A stretch of DNA of 10,320 nucleotides. Source: Prevotellaceae bacterium (GTDB lineage Bacteria; Bacteroidota; Bacteroidia; Bacteroidales; Bacteroidaceae). Of the stretch, positions 1 through 7,487 are shown piece by piece. The translations under genes were made by a program, and so were the position numbers. The stretch spans positions 1 to 10,320 of the forward strand of contig JAFLUS010000041.1 in assembly GCA_022508685.1 (NCBI GenBank). Reading direction: 5' to 3'. How positions within the stretch are numbered: the stretch's first letter is position 1; each line of letters starts with the position of its first letter. The notes under the pieces are model-generated. The model was given only the letters and a program-made list of their open reading frames with translations. It did no database searches and had not been told where the DNA came from.

Positions 1-1767
1 GGACGTCGGATGGCAGGGGCGAGAGCCCTGTGGGTGGCCAACGGCATGAAGCGCGAGCAGATGGGCAAACCCATCATTGCCGTCGTCAATTCGTTTACCC
101 AGTTCGTACCGGGACACACGCATCTGCACGAAGCCGGACAGATGGTCAAGCAAGAGATAGAACGCATGGGCTGCTATGCTGCCGAATTCAACACCATCGC
201 CATCGACGACGGCATCGCCATGGGGCACGACGGCATGCTCTATTCGCTGCCCTCGCGCGACATCATCGCCGACAGCGTGGAGTACATGTGCAACGCCCAC
301 AAGGCCGACGCGATGGTGTGCATCTCCAACTGCGACAAAATCACGCCCGGCATGCTGATGGCTGCCATGCGGCTCAACATCCCCGCCGTGTTCGTCAGTG
401 GCGGACCGATGGAGGCGGGCAAATACAAGGGTGAGCATCTCGACTTGATTGCCGCCATGGTGAAGGGAGCCGATGCCGCCGTGAGCGACGACGAACTCGC
501 CGAAATCGAACAGCGTGCCTGTCCCGGCTGCGGCTGTTGCTCGGGCATGTTCACCGCCAACTCCATGAATGCGCTGACCGAAGCCATCGGGCTGAGCCTT
601 CCGGGCAACGGCACCATACTTGCCACCCACGTCGAACGGCGCGAACTGATGCTGCAGGCGGCACGGCAGATTGTACACAACGCGCTGGCGTACTACGAGC
701 AAGGCGACACGTCCGTGCTTCCGCGCAGCATCGCCACCCGCGAGGCCTTCCTCAACGCCATGACGCTCGACATCGCCATGGGCGGCAGCACCAACACCAT
801 CCTCCACCTGCTTGCCGTGGCTCAAGAGGCAGAGGCGGACTTCACGATGGCGGACATCGACGCGCTGTCGCGTCGCGTGCCCTGTCTGTGCAAACTGGCT
901 CCGAACACGGCTCGCTACAGCGTGGAGGACTGCGGACGGGCGGGCGGCATCCTCGGCATTCTCGGCGAACTGGCGAAGGGCGGTCTGCTGCATCTCGGTG
1001 CGAAGCGCGTGAACGGGGCGACCTTGGGTGAAGACATTGACCGATACGACATACGGAAGCCGACGCCGGCGGACGAAGCGCTGCGCATCTATTCGTGCGC
1101 ACCTGCGGGCAAGTTCTGCAACCAACTGGGTGCACAGGACAGCCGATGGGCGTCGTTAGACACCGACCGCGCCAACGGCTGCATCCGCGACATGGAACAT
1201 GCCTACACGCGTGACGGCGGACTTGCCATTCTCTACGGCAACATCGCACAGGACGGCTGCGTGGTGAAGACGGCAGGCGTGGACGAAAGCATCTGGAAGT
1301 TCAGGGGGCCTGCCCGCGTGTTCGATTCGCAGGAAGACGCCTGTGAGGGCATTCTCGGCGGACGCGTGCAGCGCGGCGACGTGGTGGTCATCACGCACGA
1401 GGGACCGAAGGGCGGGCCCGGCATGCAGGAAATGCTCTATCCCACAAGTTATATCAAGTCGATGCACATGGGCAAGGAATGTGCACTCATCACCGACGGA
1501 CGATTTTCGGGCGGTACGTCGGGACTGAGCATCGGCCACATTTCGCCCGAAGCGGCTGCCGGTGGCAACATCGGCAAGATAGTCGACGGCGACCTCATCG
1601 ACATCGACATTCCCAACCGCAGCATCAACGTGCTGCTGAGCGACGAGGAACTGAACGCCCGTCCGCTGCAGCCATTGCGCCGAAACCGCGTGGTGAGCAA
1701 GTCGCTGCGGGCGTATGCACAGAGTGTAAGTTCTGCCGACAAGGGCGGAGTGAGAATCATAGAATGA
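1..1767 (+). CDS. ilvD: Dihydroxyacid dehydratase, 5' end cut by window edge
   Basis: Dehydrates 2,3-dihydroxy-isovalerate and 2,3-dihydroxy-3-methylvalerate to the 2-oxoacid precursors of valine/leucine and isoleucine; cytoplasmic Fe-S enzyme. The frame is open at base 1 (G-R-R then the ATG at 10), and family members carry a dozen or so residues before that Met, so the true start lies left of the window and the Met at 10 is internal. Counting from that Met, seen: [14 protein letters not shown] (Mg-binding Asp region), NCDKITPGM with C108 and the usually carbamylated Lys, the cluster motif C171-P-G-C-G-C-C177 followed by SGMFTANSM, and the C-terminal [15 protein letters not shown]. It resembles the long E. 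coli-type enzyme: the position of the first cluster Cys in plant-type 2Fe-2S enzymes reads PGHTHL here, so an oxygen-sensitive 4Fe-4S cluster is inferred. First visible gene of the ilv operon, 14 bp before ilvB. The motif has an extra Cys where E. coli has Ser. Confidence 0.97.
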   Translation, partial: GRRMAGARALWVANGMKREQMGKPIIAVVNSFTQFVPGHTHLHEAGQMVKQEIERMGCYAAEFNTIAIDDGIAMGHDGMLYSLPSRDIIADSVEYMCNAHKADAMVCISNCDKITPGMLMAAMRLNIPAVFVSGGPMEAGKYKGEHLDLIAAMVKGADAAVSDDELAEIEQRACPGCGCCSGMFTANSMNALTEAIGLSLPGNGTILATHVERRELMLQAARQIVHNALAYYEQGDTSVLPRSIATREAFLNAMTLDIAMGGSTNTILHLLAVAQEAEADFTMADIDALSRRVPCLCKLAPNTARYSVEDCGRAGGILGILGELAKGGLLHLGAKRVNGATLGEDIDRYDIRKPTPADEALRIYSCAPAGKFCNQLGAQDSRWASLDTDRANGCIRDMEHAYTRDGGLAILYGNIAQDGCVVKTAGVDESIWKFRGPARVFDSQEDACEGILGGRVQRGDVVVITHEGPKGGPGMQEMLYPTSYIKSMHMGKECALITDGRFSGGTSGLSIGHISPEAAAGGNIGKIVDGDLIDIDIPNRSINVLLSDEELNARPLQPLRRNRVVSKSLRAYAQSVSSADKGGVRIIE

Positions 1768-1781
1768 ATGAATAGACTGCG

Positions 1782-3479
1782 ATGAACATGGAAAAGATGA
1801 GCGGAGCAGAGGCACTGATGCGTTCCCTCCTGCACGAAGGGGTGGAGACGCTCTTCGGCTATCCGGGCGGAGCCATCATGCCGGTGTACGATGCGCTGTA
1901 CGACTACAGAGACAGACTGAACCACGTGCTCGTGCGTCACGAACAGGGTGCCGTACACGCCGCACAGGGCTATGCCCGAGTGAGCGGGCGGGTGGGGTGC
2001 GCCATTGTGACGAGCGGACCGGGTGCCACGAACACGGTGACGGGAATTGCCGACGCCATGATAGACTCCACGCCCATCGTGGTGGTGTGCGGGCAGGTCG
2101 GTACGACGCTGTTGGGTACAGACGCCTTCCAAGAGGTGGACGTCGTGGGTGTGACTACGCCCATTGCGAAATGGAGTTACCAGATACGCCGTGCCGAAGA
2201 CGTGGCATGGGCTGTGGCACGTGCCTTTTACATTGCCCGCACGGGACGCCCCGGTCCCGTCGTCCTCGACTTTGCCAAGGATGCACAGACGGCACTGACG
2301 GCGTACCAACCCGCCACCGTCGATTTCATCCGCTCCTATCAGCCCGTCCCACCGACGGACGATGCTGCCATCAACGAAGCGGCACGACTGATTGACGAAA
2401 GCGAGCGGCCGCTCGTGCTGGTGGGGCAGGGCGTCGAACTGGGCAATGCCCGCGCTGAACTCCAAGCCTTTCTCGAAAAGGCACAACTGCCCGCAGGATG
2501 CACCCTGCTCGGATTGTCGGCACTGCCGTCCGACCACCCGCTGAACATGGGTATGCTCGGCATGCATGGCAACCTTGCCCCCAACGTGATGACCAACCGC
2601 TGCGACCTGCTCATCGCCGTCGGAATGCGATTTGACGACCGCGTGACGGGCAATCTGCAGACCTATGCCAAGCAGGCACGCATCATCCATTTCGACATCG
2701 ACCCGTCGGAAATCGACAAGAACGTGAAGACCGACCTTGCCGTGCTGGGTGACTGCAAGCGGACGTTGGCTGCCGTGACGGCACGGATGGGCGAAGCCCG
2801 GCACGAGCAATGGGTGGAGGGGTTCAAACCCTATAAGGAAAAGGAATATGCGAAGGTCATCGACAAGGCGATACATCCCCAAGAGGGTGCGTTGCTGATG
2901 GCAGAAGTGGTGCGCCGTGTGAGCGAAGCCTCCGGACACAAAGCCGTCCTCGTGACCGACGTGGGGCAAAATCAGATGTTCGGTTGCCGCTACTTCAAAT
3001 ACACGCAGGGACGGAGCGTCGTGACGTCGGGCGGATGCGGCACGATGGGCTTCGGACTTCCGGCAGCCATCGGAGCGACATTCGGTGCACCAGACCGCAT
3101 GGTGTGCCTGTTCGTAGGCGACGGAGGCCTGCAAATGACCATTCAGGAACTCGGCACGATAATGGAGCAGCAAGCCCCCGTGAAAATCATTCTGCTCAAC
3201 AACAACTACCTCGGCAACGTGCGGCAGTGGCAAGCGATGTTCTTCCGCCGTCGCTATTCGTTTACGCCGATGCTCAATCCCGACTACGAAATGATTGCCC
3301 GCGCCTACGGCATACCGGCACGCACCGTGGTGGAACGCGCCGACCTGAATGCTGCCATCGAGGAGATGCTCCGCACGGATGGTCCCTACCTGCTGCAGTG
3401 CGCCGTACTCGAAGAAGACAACGTGCTGCCGATGACTCCGCCCGGAGCAAACGTAGACGAAATGCTATTGGAAATCTGA
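1782..3479 (+). CDS. ilvB: Acetolactate synthase, large (catalytic) subunit
   Basis: ThDP-, Mg- and FAD-dependent enzyme that condenses pyruvate with pyruvate or 2-oxobutyrate, the first common step of branched-chain amino acid synthesis. At 565 residues it has the usual length. Visible in order: N-terminal pyrimidine-binding domain with FGYPGGAIMPVYDAL and RHEQGAVHAAQGYARVSG, where E54 is the catalytic Glu; TSGPGATN; the FQEVD segment; a central FAD-type domain; and the C-terminal PP domain with the ThDP motif GDGG (446-449) through NNN (473-475), followed by YLGNVRQWQ. The start at 1782 is chosen because it follows ilvD closely; an in-frame ATG at 1788 is equally possible. No Shine-Dalgarno sequence is seen, as is usual in Bacteroidetes. 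It overlaps ilvN by one base (TGATG), implying translational coupling of the two subunits. A catabolic synthase is unlikely because the regulatory subunit gene follows directly. Confidence 0.97.
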   Translation: MNMEKMSGAEALMRSLLHEGVETLFGYPGGAIMPVYDALYDYRDRLNHVLVRHEQGAVHAAQGYARVSGRVGCAIVTSGPGATNTVTGIADAMIDSTPIVVVCGQVGTTLLGTDAFQEVDVVGVTTPIAKWSYQIRRAEDVAWAVARAFYIARTGRPGPVVLDFAKDAQTALTAYQPATVDFIRSYQPVPPTDDAAINEAARLIDESERPLVLVGQGVELGNARAELQAFLEKAQLPAGCTLLGLSALPSDHPLNMGMLGMHGNLAPNVMTNRCDLLIAVGMRFDDRVTGNLQTYAKQARIIHFDIDPSEIDKNVKTDLAVLGDCKRTLAAVTARMGEARHEQWVEGFKPYKEKEYAKVIDKAIHPQEGALLMAEVVRRVSEASGHKAVLVTDVGQNQMFGCRYFKYTQGRSVVTSGGCGTMGFGLPAAIGATFGAPDRMVCLFVGDGGLQMTIQELGTIMEQQAPVKIILLNNNYLGNVRQWQAMFFRRRYSFTPMLNPDYEMIARAYGIPARTVVERADLNAAIEEMLRTDGPYLLQCAVLEEDNVLPMTPPGANVDEMLLEI

Positions 3480-4054
3480 TGAAGGCCATGACTACAAATC
3501 AATATATCGACGATACGCTCTATACGTTCATCATCTACTCGGAGAACACGCCCGGACTGCTCAGTCAGATTACGGCAGTGTTCACGCGCCGACAAGTGAA
3601 CATCGAGAGCCTTAACGTGTGTGCGTCGTCTACGGAAGGCGTACACAAATTCACCATCACGTGCTACTGCACACAAGAGATGGCGCAGATGCTGACGAAG
3701 CAAATCGAAAAGCGCATCGAGGTGCTGCAGGCAAACTACTACACGGACAACGAAATCTACATTATAGAAACGTCGCTCATCAAACTATCGACGACGCAGA
3801 TGCTGGAAAACCCGATGGTGGGGAAGAGCATCCGCAAGCACAATGCCCACATCATAGAAGTCAATTCGACCTACGCCACCGTCGAAAAGACGGGCATCAC
3901 CAGCGACATTCTCTCGCTCTACGAAAGTCTGAACGAAATGGGCGTCGTGCTGCAGTTTGTACGCTCCGGACGGATTGCCATCACCCGCAGCCGAGTGGAG
4001 CATTTAGACGAATATCTGTCACAACGAGAACGAGAACGAAATGGCACAAACTGA
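3479..4054 (+). CDS. ilvN: Acetolactate synthase, small (regulatory) subunit
   Basis: ACT-domain regulatory partner of IlvB, which it activates and usually makes sensitive to feedback by valine. About 191 residues. The N-terminal ACT domain covers roughly residues 13-90 (LYTFIIYSENTPGLL through NIESLNV), and a C-terminal ALS-SS-type half follows, ending near FVRSGRIAITRS. N23, G26 and N41 align with E. coli IlvH N11, G14 and N29, positions tied to valine binding, so feedback control is probably retained (inference). The start at 3479 overlaps the ilvB stop as TGATG; a second in-frame ATG at 3488 would drop three residues. The longer open frame extending upstream is only ilvB read in another frame. 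The C-terminus (SQRERERNGTN) overlaps the next gene by 14 bases. Confidence 0.95.
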   Translation: MKAMTTNQYIDDTLYTFIIYSENTPGLLSQITAVFTRRQVNIESLNVCASSTEGVHKFTITCYCTQEMAQMLTKQIEKRIEVLQANYYTDNEIYIIETSLIKLSTTQMLENPMVGKSIRKHNAHIIEVNSTYATVEKTGITSDILSLYESLNEMGVVLQFVRSGRIAITRSRVEHLDEYLSQRERERNGTN

Positions 4055-4826
4055 CTCTCCCATATTGTCCAAGATGGACTCGACACCCATCGTCGTCGAC
4101 CCGTTCAACACGGATTTTGACCACCGATGGAGTTGGACGACACTGGGCAAATCGCTGCTCAATGCTGCCGAAAACCATGCCAAGGCACGGCGTTTCGGTA
4201 TGATGGACCTCAACGACAACCACTACACGTGGGTGCTGTCGCGGCTCACCATCGAAATGCAGCAAATGCCGCACGTGTACGAACGCATCAACGTGAATAC
4301 GTGGATAGAAAACATCTACCGCCTGTTCACCAACCGAAACTTCAGCATCACGGCTGCCGATGGTACGCCCTATGGCTATGCCCGCAGCGTGTGGGCAATG
4401 ATTGACTACAACACCCGCCAACCTGCACAACTGGAGCAGTTGGAAGGCGAAGTGTTCCAGCCTTATCTGTTGCCCGACGAGCCGTGTCCCATCGCACGTC
4501 AAGGCAGAATACGCCCATTGGCAGACAGCGACTATGTGGGCACACATGCCACCGTGGTCAGCGACATCGATATGAACGGCCACGTCAACAGCATCAAGTA
4601 TGTGGAGCACATTATGGATTTGTTTCCATTAGACGCATACTGCAACGGACGCAACCTCTACCGAATGGAAATCGCCTATATGGCAGAGAGCCGATACGGC
4701 GACACGCTGTCGTTCTTCCGTCGGCAAATCGACGGCGACACCTACGAAGTGGAAGTGCGCAAGAACGGCGGACAGCACGGCAAGGACGGCGAACCCGTCG
4801 TGCGTTGCCTGTTGTGCTTTCGATGA
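4041..4826 (+). CDS. Acyl-ACP thioesterase (FatA/FatB-like, double hotdog)
   Basis: Predicted to hydrolyse acyl-acyl carrier protein to free fatty acid and ACP in the cytoplasm. 261 residues, with two hotdog halves. The first (about 20-150) has the block HYTWVLSRLTIEMQQMP and a substrate-pocket stretch TWIENIYRLFTNRNF. The second (about 165-261) has the hallmark SDIDMNGHVNSIKYVEH: D177, N179 and H181 match the plant catalytic Asp/Asn/His, and E216 in YMAESRYGD sits where the plant catalytic Glu falls. The start at 4041 overlaps ilvN by 14 bases; an alternative ATG at 4074 would remove 11 N-terminal residues that look unstructured. Near the C-terminus is a polar Gly/Lys-rich insert (about 241-251). 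It sits between ilvN and ilvC, an arrangement I recall from other Bacteroidales. Acyl specificity cannot be read from sequence; iso/anteiso chains are a context-based guess. Confidence 0.9.
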   Translation: MAQTDSPILSKMDSTPIVVDPFNTDFDHRWSWTTLGKSLLNAAENHAKARRFGMMDLNDNHYTWVLSRLTIEMQQMPHVYERINVNTWIENIYRLFTNRNFSITAADGTPYGYARSVWAMIDYNTRQPAQLEQLEGEVFQPYLLPDEPCPIARQGRIRPLADSDYVGTHATVVSDIDMNGHVNSIKYVEHIMDLFPLDAYCNGRNLYRMEIAYMAESRYGDTLSFFRRQIDGDTYEVEVRKNGGQHGKDGEPVVRCLLCFR

Positions 4827-4862
4827 CAAATCATCATTTTACACTTATAAAATCTCCCAATT

Positions 4863-5906
4863 ATGGCAAAAATGAATTTTGGCGGCGTCATCGAAGAAGT
4901 GATGACCCGCGAGGAATTTCCTCTTGAAAAGGCACGCGAAGTGCTGAAGAATGAAACCATTGCCGTGCTCGGCTACGGCGTACAAGGTCCGGGACAGGCT
5001 TGCAATCTCCGCGACAATGGTTTCAACGTCATTGTCGGACAGCGCGAAGGCAAGACTTACGACAAGGCTGTGGCTGACGGATGGAAACCGGGCGAAACGC
5101 TCTTCTCGCTCGAAGAGGCTGCCGAACGCGGTACGATAGTCTGCATGCTGCTCTCCGATGCGGCACAGATGCAACTTTGGCCAACTATCAAACCCTATCT
5201 TACGGCAGGCAAGACACTGTACTTCTCACACGGATTTGCCATCAACTGGAACGACCGCACAGGTGTGGTTCCTCCGGCAGACATCGACGTCATCATGGTA
5301 GCGCCGAAGGGTAGCGGCACCAGTCTGCGCACGATGTTCCTTGAAGGACGCGGACTGAATTCGTCCTACGCCGTTTACCAAGACGCGACGGGACACGCCA
5401 CGGAGAAGGTGCTTGCCTTCGGTATCGGTATCGGTTCGGGCTATCTGTTTGAAACGACTTTCAAGCGCGAGGCAACCAGTGACCTGACGGGCGAACGCGG
5501 TTCGCTGATGGGTGCTATCCAAGGATTGCTGTTGGCACAATACGAAGTGCTGCGCGAAAATGGTCATACGCCTTCCGAAGCATTCAACGAGACGGTGGAA
5601 GAACTCACCCAATCGCTGATGCCGCTTTTCGCCAAGAATGGCATGGACTGGATGTATGCCAATTGCTCGACGACGGCACAACGCGGTGCGCTCGACTGGA
5701 TGGGGCCGTTCCACGATGCAGTTAAGCCAGTGGTGGAACGCCTGTACCAGAGTGTCGTAAGCGGACAGGAAGCGCAGATTTCCATCGACGCCAATTCAAA
5801 GCCCGACTACCGCGTCGGTCTTGAAAAGGAACTCCAAGCCCTTCGCGACAGCGAAATGTGGCGCACAGGCGAGGTTGTTCGCCGTCTTCGTCCCGAAAAC
5901 GACTAA
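4863..5906 (+). CDS. ilvC: Ketol-acid reductoisomerase
   Basis: Mg-dependent alkyl migration plus NAD(P)H reduction of acetolactate/acetohydroxybutyrate to the dihydroxyacids used by IlvD. 347 residues: N-terminal Rossmann domain with GYGVQGPGQACNLRDNG (38-53) and the cofactor loop GQREGKTYDK (59-68), whose R61, K64 and T65 suggest phosphate contacts, hence NADPH (inference). H123 is in FSHGFAI and APKGSGTS at 147-154 is a conserved loop. The knotted C-terminal domain has metal ligands D207 and E211 (TSDLTGERGS), E243 and E247 in FNETVEELTQ, and CSTTAQRGALDW for the substrate. It is somewhat longer than typical bacterial class I enzymes (about 330), consistent with the Bacteroidetes subgroup, whose GQ/NLRDNG motif also recalls fungal enzymes. 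A 36-bp AT-rich gap precedes it, with no TTTG/TAnnTTTG promoter, so it is read as the last operon gene before the terminator. Confidence 0.97.
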   Translation: MAKMNFGGVIEEVMTREEFPLEKAREVLKNETIAVLGYGVQGPGQACNLRDNGFNVIVGQREGKTYDKAVADGWKPGETLFSLEEAAERGTIVCMLLSDAAQMQLWPTIKPYLTAGKTLYFSHGFAINWNDRTGVVPPADIDVIMVAPKGSGTSLRTMFLEGRGLNSSYAVYQDATGHATEKVLAFGIGIGSGYLFETTFKREATSDLTGERGSLMGAIQGLLLAQYEVLRENGHTPSEAFNETVEELTQSLMPLFAKNGMDWMYANCSTTAQRGALDWMGPFHDAVKPVVERLYQSVVSGQEAQISIDANSKPDYRVGLEKELQALRDSEMWRTGEVVRRLRPEND

Positions 5907-5925
5907 GGACAATCACGAAAAAAGC

Positions 5926-5967
5926 AATGCCCCGACATGCAGTTCGCACATCGGGGCATTCTTTTAT
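5926..5967. terminator. Intrinsic terminator, probably bidirectional (ilvC / SPOR lipoprotein)
   Basis: A perfect 10-bp inverted repeat, AATGCCCCGA at 5926-5935 and TCGGGGCATT at 5951-5960. The 15-nt interior has a further 3-bp TGC/GCA pairing. On the plus strand it is followed by CTTTTATTTATT, and on the minus strand by the complement of the A-run at 5918-5923 (six Ts in seven bases). It lies between the convergent stops of ilvC (5906) and the lipoprotein gene (5994), so it can serve both. Confidence 0.88.
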
Positions 5968-5993
5968 TTATTATTTATATATGCAGCACGCAA

Positions 5994-6479
5994 TCAATAA
6001 GAGCGGTAGAGAATCCACGCATCGGGATACTTTGAACGGAGGTCGTTGCGAGAGCGGATGGCAGCCGACTTGTCGTCGAACGACGAAGCAATCACGCGAT
6101 ACATGTTCGTTTCGGGATTTTTGGCGATTTGTGCGCTGTAACCGGCATTCACGAGTGTGTTTTGCAGGTTGCTGGCATTTTCGGGCTTGCTGAACGAACC
6201 GCAAACCACGTTGTAGGCTTTGAGTGAACCGCCGTTGAGCACATCGAGACGTTCGGAACGCACGCTCACATTTTCCTCTTCAGTAGTCGTAGGGGTCGTA
6301 GGCGTCGTCACCGGAGTAATCACGGGTGTTACCTGCGTAACGTCGGTCGTCGTCTGCTGTGCCATTTCCTCAGCCTTTGCTTTCTCATACGCCTTTTTGT
6401 AATCGCTTTCTTTGGTCTTGCAGCCTGTAAGCACGAGTGCACCCGTCAGCGCAATACCGATAAACAGAGTTTTCTTCAT
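5994..6479 (-). CDS. SPOR-domain lipoprotein
   Basis: 161-residue predicted lipoprotein. The N-terminus MKK plus a hydrophobic stretch ends in a lipobox L17-T-G-C20, so cleavage and lipidation at C20 is predicted. Next comes a charged, coiled-coil-prone segment (21-41, Lys/Glu/Ala), a Thr/Pro/Val-rich linker (43-66), then a SPOR domain (about 86-161) beginning YNVVCGSFSKPENA and ending in an aromatic-rich tail. SPOR domains bind glycan strands stripped of stem peptides, typically at division sites, so an envelope or septal role is likely; no enzymatic domain is present. The linker lacks the D-S/T-hydrophobic motif used for Bacteroides O-glycosylation. No clear acidic surface-export signal follows C20, so a periplasm-facing location is more likely (inference). 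Monocistronic, convergent with ilvC and divergent from the YtxH gene. Confidence 0.9.
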   Translation of the reverse strand: MKKTLFIGIALTGALVLTGCKTKESDYKKAYEKAKAEEMAQQTTTDVTQVTPVITPVTTPTTPTTTEEENVSVRSERLDVLNGGSLKAYNVVCGSFSKPENASNLQNTLVNAGYSAQIAKNPETNMYRVIASSFDDKSAAIRSRNDLRSKYPDAWILYRSY

Positions 6480-6522
6480 ACTTGTGTGTGATGTTGTAAG
6501 AGTTAAATGAATATATTTGTTG

Positions 6523-6554
6523 CGAATTTACGGCTTTCCTGCCGCTAAACCAAA
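6523..6554 (-). promoter_or_regulatory. Candidate Bacteroidetes-type promoter for the SPOR lipoprotein gene
   Basis: Read on the minus strand: TTTG (6554-6551), a 20-bp spacer, then TAAATTCG (6530-6523), one base off the TAnnTTTG -7 consensus of the Bacteroidetes housekeeping sigma factor. It would give a leader of roughly 40 nt before the ATG at 6479. The position is right, but the imperfect -7 box makes it a moderate call. Confidence 0.45.
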
Positions 6555-6592
6555 AGTTTTGCTGAAAATTTTAGTTAAACAGAGCATATTTG

Positions 6593-6623
6593 TTTGCATT
6601 TTGGAGAAAAAAACATAAATTTG
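6593..6623 (+). promoter_or_regulatory. Candidate Bacteroidetes-type promoter for the YtxH/holin-like unit
   Basis: TTTG at 6593-6596, exactly 19 bp, then TAAATTTG at 6616-6623, a full match to the Bacteroidetes TTTG-N19-TAnnTTTG promoter. Transcription would start near 6630, leaving a leader of about 60 nt that becomes A-rich just before the ATG (AAAAAATCAACACAC), the usual substitute for a Shine-Dalgarno sequence in this phylum. Confidence 0.7.
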
Positions 6624-6692
6624 GCGCTGAATAACTAACGGAATGGGAGAATCGTCTCGCGTTTCATCGTTTCACTTAAAAAATCAACACAC

Positions 6693-6902
6693 ATGAAAAA
6701 TGGACTTGGATTGGCGGCTGCCTTCTTGGGTGGAGCCGTTGTAGGTGCAACAGTGGGATTGCTGTTTGCTCCGGAGAAAGGTGTAGACCAACGTCGTAAG
6801 ATTGCTGAAAAACTGCGTAAGTACGGCGTCAAGTTGGGACGCAAGGAACTCAACGAACTGGTTGACGAACTGGAAGACGTTGCCGACGAACTGGCAGAAT
6901 AA
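6693..6902 (+). CDS. YtxH-like small membrane protein
   Basis: 69 residues. A Gly/Ala-rich hydrophobic segment (about 4-25, LGLAAAFLGGAVVGATVGLLF) leads into APEKGVDQRRKI, the typical junction of YtxH-domain proteins (GLLFAP-x-G then basic residues). The rest is a highly charged predicted helix, basic at 34-51 and strongly acidic at 52-69 (LVDELEDVADELAE). One membrane span with a cytoplasmic charged tail is predicted. Family members are often stress-induced in Firmicutes, but their biochemical role is unknown. The start at 6693 is the only suitable ATG and fits the promoter upstream. The stop is 3 bp before the next gene, so the two are cotranscribed. Confidence 0.85.
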   Translation: MKNGLGLAAAFLGGAVVGATVGLLFAPEKGVDQRRKIAEKLRKYGVKLGRKELNELVDELEDVADELAE

Positions 6903-6905
6903 ATA

Positions 6906-7460
6906 ATGGCACAAGACTTTCAACATACGGTGGATGAAGGGAAGCACATGCTGCGACTTGTGCAACGCTATGCCAAATTGGAATTGACCGACAAGATGTC
7001 TGCCATCATCACGATGTTGGTGCTCATTGTCCTCGTTTCCATTTTCAGCATCGTCGCACTCTTCTTCATCGGTATGTTCGTCGTGACGGAGTTGAACACG
7101 TTGTTGAACAACATGGCGCTGAGTTACGCCATCACCGGCGTGGCACTGCTGTTGCTGTGCATCCTCATCGTGCTGTTGCGGAAGGCAATCATCGAACGTC
7201 CCGTCACGAAGCAAATGAAGTCGATGTTTTTCCAAGATGAGCACCTCAATGCTGACATCAAAGTGGAGAAACTGAAGACGCAGTATGAGATGCTGCTGAC
7301 AAAAGAGCGCGTGCAGCAATCGGCAAACCGATTTGTGGGAAACTCTGGTTCGACCCAATCCCATTCGGGATACATGCGCTACATTTCTTATGGCATCACG
7401 GCATGGCACGCTTATCGGTCCATCCGACAAATCGTCAAGCAATTCCGCCGTAAGCGATAA
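6906..7460 (+). CDS. Holin-superfamily-like two-span membrane protein
   Basis: 184 residues. An amphipathic N-terminal helix (about 5-30, including VDEGKHMLRLVQRYAKLEL) is followed by two strongly hydrophobic spans (about 33-59 and 71-92) joined by a short loop. A charged cytoplasmic region (93-140) follows, then a Gly/Ser/Gln linker (145-154) and a very basic tail (RQIVKQFRRKR). This layout matches the 'phage holin family' (Holin-X type, superfamily III) chromosomal proteins often found next to YtxH genes in Bacteroidales. No lysin or phage gene is nearby, so a lytic role is improbable; a membrane or envelope-stress role is a guess. It starts 3 bp after the YtxH stop and ends before a hairpin terminator. 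Confidence 0.8.
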   Translation: MAQDFQHTVDEGKHMLRLVQRYAKLELTDKMSAIITMLVLIVLVSIFSIVALFFIGMFVVTELNTLLNNMALSYAITGVALLLLCILIVLLRKAIIERPVTKQMKSMFFQDEHLNADIKVEKLKTQYEMLLTKERVQQSANRFVGNSGSTQSHSGYMRYISYGITAWHAYRSIRQIVKQFRRKR

Positions 7461-7487
7461 AGCAGCCTTTGTGTCAAGCAAACTGAT

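Noticed and set aside
1449..3233. 594-codon open frame on the minus strand opposite ilvD/ilvB
   Set aside because: It lies antisense to two highly conserved enzymes, has no recognisable domain, is His/Arg/Cys-rich in the way out-of-frame GC-rich code is, and has no promoter or neighbour supporting it.
2984..3478. N-terminal extension of the ilvN reading frame
   Set aside because: This part is the ilvB C-terminus in another frame; ACT-domain homology starts only after the ATG at 3479, which overlaps the ilvB stop.
4827..4862. Internal promoter for ilvC
   Set aside because: The gap is AT-rich but holds no TTTG/TAnnTTTG pair with correct spacing, so ilvC is treated as part of the upstream operon.
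6512..6519. TATATTTG as a plus-strand -7 box
   Set aside because: There is no TTTG at 19-21 bp upstream, and the better placed TTTG-N19-TAAATTTG at 6593-6623 explains the rightward unit.
6906..7460. Prophage remnant suggested by the holin-like gene
   Set aside because: No lysin, integrase, structural gene or attachment repeats; surrounding genes are housekeeping and the YtxH pairing is typical of chromosomes.
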